DNA of 64,000 nt from Trichosporon coremiiforme (lineage: Eukaryota > Basidiomycota > Tremellomycetes > Trichosporonales > Trichosporonaceae). The translations under genes and the position numbers were made by a program. How positions within the stretch are numbered: position 1 is the stretch's first letter; each line of letters begins with the position of its first letter. Positions 57,458-64,000 of the stretch are shown here, piece after piece. The notes under the pieces were generated by a model. The model ran no database searches and was not told where the DNA came from. It saw nothing but the letters and a program-made list of their open reading frames with translations. Location of the stretch: contig BCJJ01000009.1 of assembly GCA_039545355.1 (NCBI GenBank), positions 1,281,757 through 1,345,756 of the forward strand. The letters are read 5' to 3'.

Positions 57458-60400
57458 TTACATAGGAGGCATCTGGCCCAGCATGCCGTCCTCTCTCATC
57501 ATATGCAGGAACGTCGCCTGCTGCGACCAGAAGTCGCGAACCGTTTCCACTCCGTGCACGAGCGGGATACGCGAGTGGTCGAGGGGTGGTGCCTTGGTGT
57601 ATCTGTTGGTCGCTGCGCGGTCGCCCAGCGCCGATTTCTTGCCCGATATGAACTTCAGGCATTTGCTGGGGGGTTAGCTTACGCAGGGTACACCGCAGCT
57701 ACTCACTCTTCTGTCAATCCGTACCCGTCCAGGAGGAGGTTCTTGAGGAGAAGCGCGAGTCCAACAACGATGCTCGCATTCGCCAAACGTTGGGCGTTGA
57801 ACTGCTCCGTCTGCAGGTCAGCTACGGCTCCAAACCGGTGAGCTCACCTCTGAGACAACGGCCACCTTATCTGCCAACGACTCATCCTCCATACCCATAA
57901 CCTTGCCGAGCTCGATCGCGTTCGCAACTGCGGTACCCTCCGAGACGACATGGCTGAGGTGCTGAACGACAGACATGACCTCTTCTTGCAGCTGGTAGTT
58001 GAAGGTGGAAAGGTTCTCCGCGATGTAGAGGACGAATCCAGGTTCAATCTGTTGTCAGTTACCAGTTCAGGACAGCTTCCAACTCACCTTCTCGTTGCCC
58101 ATCAGCTCAAAGTCGAAAGCCTTCACGAGCGCACGCAGGAACTCGAGCCTCCAGGCACGCTTCTCGCTCAGCAGGTCGTACCAGCCTCCGAGACCAGGAG
58201 TACCGTTGTAGTGTCCAACGGGCTCGGCAGTGATCGTGCGCAGGTAGTCGTAGGATGATCGAGCGAACTCGAGGTAGCGCACGTTGAGGAGACTGGGGTG
58301 CTTGGTGTGCAGCGTAGAGTGTAGGGCGAGCGCCTGCTCCGCGATCTGCCGGTCTGCGCCAGCCTCGAGCGAGATGAGAATTGGGAAGAGCTGGTAGGTT
58401 AGCCGAGCACATACAAGATCACCTACGTGAAGGGGGTGGTAGAGACCCTGGTTGATGGTGAACTCGAACACCTCCATGGCTGCACTCTGCAACTTGGCAT
58501 GGTTCGACTTGGCTCCCGCGATGACATAGTCGATGTTGCGCTGGACGAGGGCGGTCGAGACGCCAGACTCATGCAGATCTGCGGCACTTCCGATCAGGTC
58601 GTCCACTCCCTGCTTCTTGGGTTTGCCCTTGTCTGCATGTCAGCTAAAGAATTGGATTAGGCCAACTTACTCTTCTTCTGCGTGCGGCGCTCAGCCTCGG
58701 CACGGAGGAAGTCGCGGAGCATCTCGAGCGCGTACGCCTTGCTCTCCATGTCGTCTGAGGAGAAGACGCGCTGCATCCACACAGCCGACCTCTCCTGCAG
58801 AATGAGGGGAGGATAAGCCCTGAACAGAGCCGCGAGACAGAGGGAAGGAACCTTCTGCGACGAGGCAGCGCCAGAGAACGCGATGTAGTTGTCAAGGAGA
58901 TACTCTTGCAGAGGCTCGTCAGTGATGCCGCGAATGATGTCCTCGACCTGGCTGTTCTCAGCAGCGAGCTCTTCGGGCTTGGCGAACTCCGTGATCAGCG
59001 CAGTAATGAAGTACACCATGGCGATGGCCGGAGATGAGGCGTTCGCCAGGCCCTTGGCCCTGATCTGGATCAGACACGACCGGAGCACCATGAACAGCGC
59101 CGCCCACTCCTGGGTGAGGTGCCTCGTCACCGCGCAGTAGCACGCGACGATGTTCTTCAATGCGTCGATGTTGGGCGGCTTGCCGACGAAACCACGAACG
59201 ATCTTCGATAGCTCCTGAGCGAAGGAAGACGACGCCTTCGGCATGAACGGAATGGAGCGGGTGAAGATCTCGAGCAGCAACTCGTTTGTCCTCGCCTCGT
59301 CCGCGTTCGTCGCCGTGCGCAGGTAGGTGAGCAGCACCGTAGCCTTTTGGTTGTCGATGAGGGCTGGATCGTCGAAGCTGAGCAGCGCAATCGCCTTGAT
59401 ATGGCTTGTTGCGTTAAACTCAGACTGCTCAGTCGCGTCAACCATGCGGCTGATGAGCGAGTCGATGATCTGCGCATAGCGCTGGGTCTGGCCGTTGGCG
59501 CCGACAGCCTCCAGAGCTGCCTTGAGCGACTCGTCCTTTCCGCGGTAATCCTTAATAACGTCGACAAGGAGGGCCGCCGCCTGAGCGGGGTCAAAGTTGG
59601 AAGCAGGGCAGAGGATCTCGGTGAGTGACTTGACAGCCAAGTCCTTGACACCGTCGTCCTCGTCATTCGTCGCCTCGATGAGCTTGCAGCAAATGTTGAT
59701 CTTCACCTCGTCGTTGTTCGTGACGTTGAACATGTCGCGGAGAAGCTTGACAACGCGCTTGCGCACACCGAGGCCAGCGTCTGTGACACGCATAGAGATG
59801 TGGTCGAAGTACTGGTCCGCAAGCTCCGATCGCTGAACGATGTACTTGCCGATGAGGTCAACGGCAGCGTCGCGCACGGCCGGAGACGAGTCTGAGAGGC
59901 GGTCCTCGATACCAGTCTTCACAATGTCTAACCTTAGCACGTCAGGATCGGCGACCACGATGTTGCCGAGGCCTCGAAGAGCCTTGGATCTCAAGTTGAC
60001 GACGGTCGAGCCCATCGCTTTGAGAAGGGCATGCAGGATGTAGTCTGCAGCACCCTGCAGCGGGCGGCACCGAGACACGGCCAGGGAAGCCTCCCAAGCA
60101 GCATCAGGAGGAGTAGGTTGGCTGTTGTTAGCTAGGGGTTTGGCCGCGAAGCTCACCTCATCTCAAAGAGCATCTCGTCTGCCGTCCAAACATCGTGCGA
60201 CGCCTTGCGGATGGTCTTCAAGATAGTCTGAAGGTTCTCACGGTGCTGGTGAGCCTCATCGTCGTTGTCCATACGGTACTTCTGGATGAGGGACTCGAGG
60301 CGTTCGACGGGCTGAGAGAGCTCCTGCGACCAGAGGACGCGCGAGAGCTCACCCGACGACACGAACATGGTATCCTCCCGCGCGGCTGACGACAGGAAGT

Positions 60401-63400
60401 TCTGGATCGACGAGTGCGCTTCCAAGAGAGAAGGCAGCTCGGCGACCAGCTCGTCAGAAATGACCTCATCCAGACTAGGAACAGACTTCTTCTCCTGCAT
60501 GACGTTGTTGAACGATCGCAGCTTGGCTCCAATGTCACCGAGGTAGTCGAGCGCGACGCTGCGCGCCGCGTTCGCTTCCGAGGAGTGGCTCGCCTTGTCC
60601 TTACCTTCGTCTAGAGCTCCGACGAAGATCTTGGACAAGATGTTAACGAACAAGGATGCAGCTGGCCACTCGGGTCGGTACAGAGCATTCAGCAGATCCG
60701 TCACAAACGTGTCCAGGATCGCCTTGTAGTCCGTGTCCGTTGTGAGCTTGTTCGACTTGCCGGTACCACACCTGCACGTCAGCTAAGAGCACTCAATAAG
60801 AGAAGCTTACTTCTGGAAGAGGTATAACGCGATCATGTGCGTCGAGCGCAGAGCTAGGTCTCGGCACTCAGTCACGATGATCGACTCTTGGGATTCCTGA
60901 GCAGCCGCCTTGGCATCCGCCTGAGCCATGTGGACATCCTGCTGGTCCGGAGCATCGTAGTCGAACTGAGACGAGCGAAGCTTGCGAATGCGGTCGCCAA
61001 CACCATGGGAAGATGCTTGGATGAGCTGCAGGAGTAGAGCACTAAGCGTGTTGATCGAGCTTCCGTTGGACAATCTAGTGTCAGCTGTCTCGACGCATGG
61101 GGGAGCTCACTGGAAGTGGGTCTGGCGGGAACCCTGCTCATGGCCGCGGCCAAGAGAACCCAGAATCTCCTCGATGATCCACTGTCGCTGATCCTCGTAC
61201 TTGGCGAATGCCTAAAATTAGCGATTGCCGGCCGATGTCCAACTCACGCCTCGAAGACATCCGAGTGCTTCCATCCTGAGGCTCTTCATGACCGACCAGC
61301 TTGGCCCGCCCTTATTCCCACGCTTCGAGGAGGGCTCGTTCACGAACACCGGTCCAATGGCAAGGTAAACGGTCTGAATGACGAGCGTGTCCGAGAACGA
61401 CATGTCCGGACGTCCGATCAGGGTAGCGATGTGCGGCACAGCAGCACACGTCGACTGGGCGACTGCAGACAGGATGGGGTTCTGGAACTGCGACACCAGG
61501 AGCTTCTTGGACGGCTTCGTCTTCGCCAGCGCGGCCGACTCCTCAGTGACCAGGTGAGCCAAGTAGTCAGAGTTCATTTCTGTCGTCAGCTTGGAAAGGG
61601 ATCGGCGAAACTCACTCTCTCCAGCAAGGCCCTCGATGACGGGGAAGAGTACCTTGGTCATCTCGTCGCGGATCGTCGTGACGGCCAGCGAGAGAAGGTC
61701 CTCTGAGTAGAGCTGCTTCGGGAGTCCATCAGAGTCAAGCACGACAAGCACACAGAGGGCAGCCGCGGCCGCGGTTGACATGGTCGTCAGCCTCTCCTCC
61801 GCTTGCAATACCTCGCCGTCGGTGAGTTGGATGTCAGGCGTGTCGTCCTTGGTCTCGTCGTCGACCTTCTTGGACTTCTTGCCCTTCTTCGTCGGCGAGC
61901 CGTTGATGACGGTCTTCCTTCCGTTGTTGGGGAAGATCTCCAGCTCGTCCGTCTCGTTCATGACACGCTCGAGCATGCGGAACAGGCGCGACAGGTTGTC
62001 TACGTCCCAAGCAACGGCTTGTCTGTTAGACTCGAGGCGCTGGCGCTTCTGGTTCTTGTGAACGCGGGTCACTCGGCGCGTAACATTGTTGATAGTTGCC
62101 GCGGCCAGCAGGGGATGGCTGCCATCTCTCGACAAGGTGTCGAAGTACCTCGAGGAAGACACGCTCTCACGCGAGGGTTCAGCGTCAAACGCATCCGACT
62201 CCTCGAAGATATCCTCTAGCGTGTTCTGCAGCTTGTCCAGTGCGGCTGAAGTCAGTTACAAACGGCCAAAGGTAACCCACATCTTGTGTCCTTGTCGCCC
62301 GTGCGGCCAGTGCCAACGACAGGGATGTCGTCAAAGTCAGGGCTCAGCATACGGTGACGTTGCGGGGTTTGATCGACTTGACCGTTCGGTCCCCAGTCAA
62401 TGCTGTCATCCTCCTCCTCATCGTTAGTGCCAGGAGCAGGCTGGTACGACTTCTTCTGTGCGGGACTGAGCTTGGGGACGCTGATGTAGATCTGACTGGA
62501 GCGCGGAGAAGCCGTTGCCGTCTCGCGCGAGTCCAGAGTCTTAGCCTTCTTCGCGGGGGACGGCTGCGAGTCCTGGGAGACCGGCTTCGGGTGCGCCTTC
62601 TTCTTCTTCTTAGCTGGCACGGGGATAACCACGGACGGAGGAGGGGGTAAGGGCCTCGGCGGCACAGCCAGGAACGGCGACACTCCAGGTGGCGGCATGG
62701 AAGGCGCCGGAGCTGGCGCGCCATTCGGTGCCGGTTTGGGGCTCTGGAAGGAGAGGGTCCTGTTCACGTAGTTCTCGAAGTAATCAGTGTTACTGATACT
62801 CGACGGCGAGGGCGTGGCACCCGTGAGCGTGGCGGGTGTGGAAGGCACGGAGCTGGTGGCGTTCGGAGGAAGGAAGTTGTAGGGGATCGATGATCTTTGC
62901 TGGTACTGCTGGAACTGGGTCTGCATGTACTGAGGCATGCCCTGCCGCTGCTGCTGAGGCGTGACCGGAGGTTGCTGCATCGATGGCGGGAGAGGCTGCT
63001 GCTGAGGCTCGGGCTGCTGCTGCTGCTGAGGAGCGGACTGCTTTCGCTGCTTCGGTTGCTTCTGCTTAGGCGGCGCCTGGTTTAACGGAGGCGTCGTCTG
63101 CAGCGGCGGCAACTGTGGCCTTCCTCCTTGCGCCAGCTGCGCCATCGAGAACTGCTTCGCCTGCTGGCTCCCCGGTAGATGCATTCCCTGTGGCGACATC
63201 GTCATCGGGAATGTCGGCGGAGCCGGTGGCTGAGATGAGGATGATGCGACCGGCGACGGCGGTTGGGGTGCATTCATCTGCGGGGGCAGCTGCTGCTGCC
63301 GCTGTTGGGGCAGTGGCGGAGACACCTGAGGCTGCTGGTACTGCTGCGGTTGCTGGTACTGCTGAGGTTGCTGAGCAGACTGTCTTCCTCCCATTGGTGA

Positions 63401-64000
63401 GAAGTCCGGCATAAAGTTGTCAAACGACGACTGCTTCTGCGGTGGCGGTGGCGGTGGCTTCTGCTGTTGCTGCTGCTGCAATTGCTGGATGTTCTGCTGC
63501 TGCCTCTGCTGTTGCAGTAAATGCTGCAGCTGAGGTGGCGGCGGCTGCGACTGCCGTTGCTGCTGCTGGAACTGCTGTTGCTGTCGTATCGGCGGGTAGC
63601 CTTGCTGTTTCTGTCGAGAAGGCTGCAGCAGCACGGGTGATGCGGCAGCCTGCTGAACGGGGCTCTGCAAGGCGGGGCTCTGGAGCGACTGCTGGTAGTT
63701 TTGAGTGGAGAAGGAAGACTTCTGAAGTTGCGTAGGTAGCAATGACGGTTGCTGGAATTGCGAGGACGACTGCGGGATGGGTGACTGGACAAAGGAAGGC
63801 GGCGGTGGCAAGGAGGAGGAAGATGTGTAGTCTTGGGTGGCAGGCGATCCCTGGTACAGCCCAGAGGGGGAGGGCTGCAGCGGGGAAGCCTTCGGGGGCT
63901 GCACCGGCGACGGCTGTGACTGCTGCACGGGCGACTGGATCTGCTGTCCGTTCGGCAGTCCTGGGAACGGCAGCGAGTACGACTGTCTTCTCAGTTGAGG
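57458..64000 (-). CDS. SCC2: Cohesin loader SCC2/NIPBL, C-terminal 2044 residues
   Basis: Adherin that loads cohesin onto DNA with Scc4. The gene enters from beyond the right edge. Twelve exons in the window, high to low: 64000-62281, 62245-61616, 61579-61248, 61211-61111, 61074-60811, 60771-60157, 60121-58671, 58632-58427, 58390-58088, 58048-57848, 57810-57707, 57665-57458. All phases join into one frame of 2044 aa. The visible N-terminal part (about 400 residues) is Gln/Pro-rich and disordered. The rest is a HEAT-repeat solenoid; the diagnostic adherin block is VVNLRSKALRGLGNIVVADPDVL followed by DSSPAVRDAAVDLIGKYIVQR. A KKGKKSKKVDDE basic/acidic patch precedes the HEAT region. The introns visible are 35-40 nt with AGCTGAC-like branch sites. 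It is the most intron-rich coding gene in the window. The protein ends MLGQMPPM. Confidence 0.93.

Overview
The window is nuclear DNA of a GC-rich, intron-rich fungus. Splicing the visible introns gives 20 protein-coding genes, two of them cut by the window edges, plus one tRNA gene. Nearly every gene carries several 34-50 nt introns with stereotyped ends: donor GTRAGCT or GTGAGT, branch site AGCTRAC, then CAG a few bases later. This intron style, a class V chitin synthase with a myosin-like head, and membrane-bound multicopper oxidase and phosphoesterase genes point to a basidiomycete yeast, probably Tremellomycetes (Trichosporonales-like). That placement is inference; no marker gene was compared.

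Layout. 1-259: 3' end of eIF1. 480-4143: a tract packed with minus-strand splice signals and without a convincing protein, with an intron-containing initiator tRNA-Met gene on the plus strand inside it. 4144-5708: RAD1 checkpoint clamp subunit. 6190-6796: small membrane protein. 7011-9551: m-AAA protease. 11405-12617: TLC-domain protein. 12886-14759: cytochrome b561/Ytp1-like membrane protein. 15295-16837 and 17007-19085: mitochondrial GTPase MTG1 and mitochondrial glutamyl-tRNA synthetase. 19331-23084: TRAPP II subunit TRS130. 23521-30573: catalytic subunit of DNA polymerase epsilon. 30914-31905: TMA20 (MCT-1). 32145-33632: zinc-finger basic protein. 33792-34945: profilin. 35926-36673: VTC1. 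36674-40305: a 3.6 kb gap. 40306-42721: coiled-coil membrane protein. 44508-50482: chitin synthase. 51317-52425: DUF1275 protein. 52609-54792: multicopper oxidase. 55947-57378: secreted acid phosphatase-like protein. 57458-64000: cohesin loader SCC2, whose N-terminus lies outside the window.

Functional themes. Replication and chromosome maintenance: RAD1, POL2, SCC2. Mitochondrial translation and quality control: MTG1, MSE1, m-AAA protease. Translation initiation: eIF1, initiator tRNA and TMA20; the first two lie 3.2 kb apart. Cell surface and phosphate: chitin synthase, multicopper oxidase, acid phosphatase, VTC1. There are no operons; genes alternate in divergent and convergent pairs. The most unusual element is the 480-4143 tract, where at least twelve well-formed micro-introns of about 35-45 nt follow one another with exons as short as 8-60 nt.
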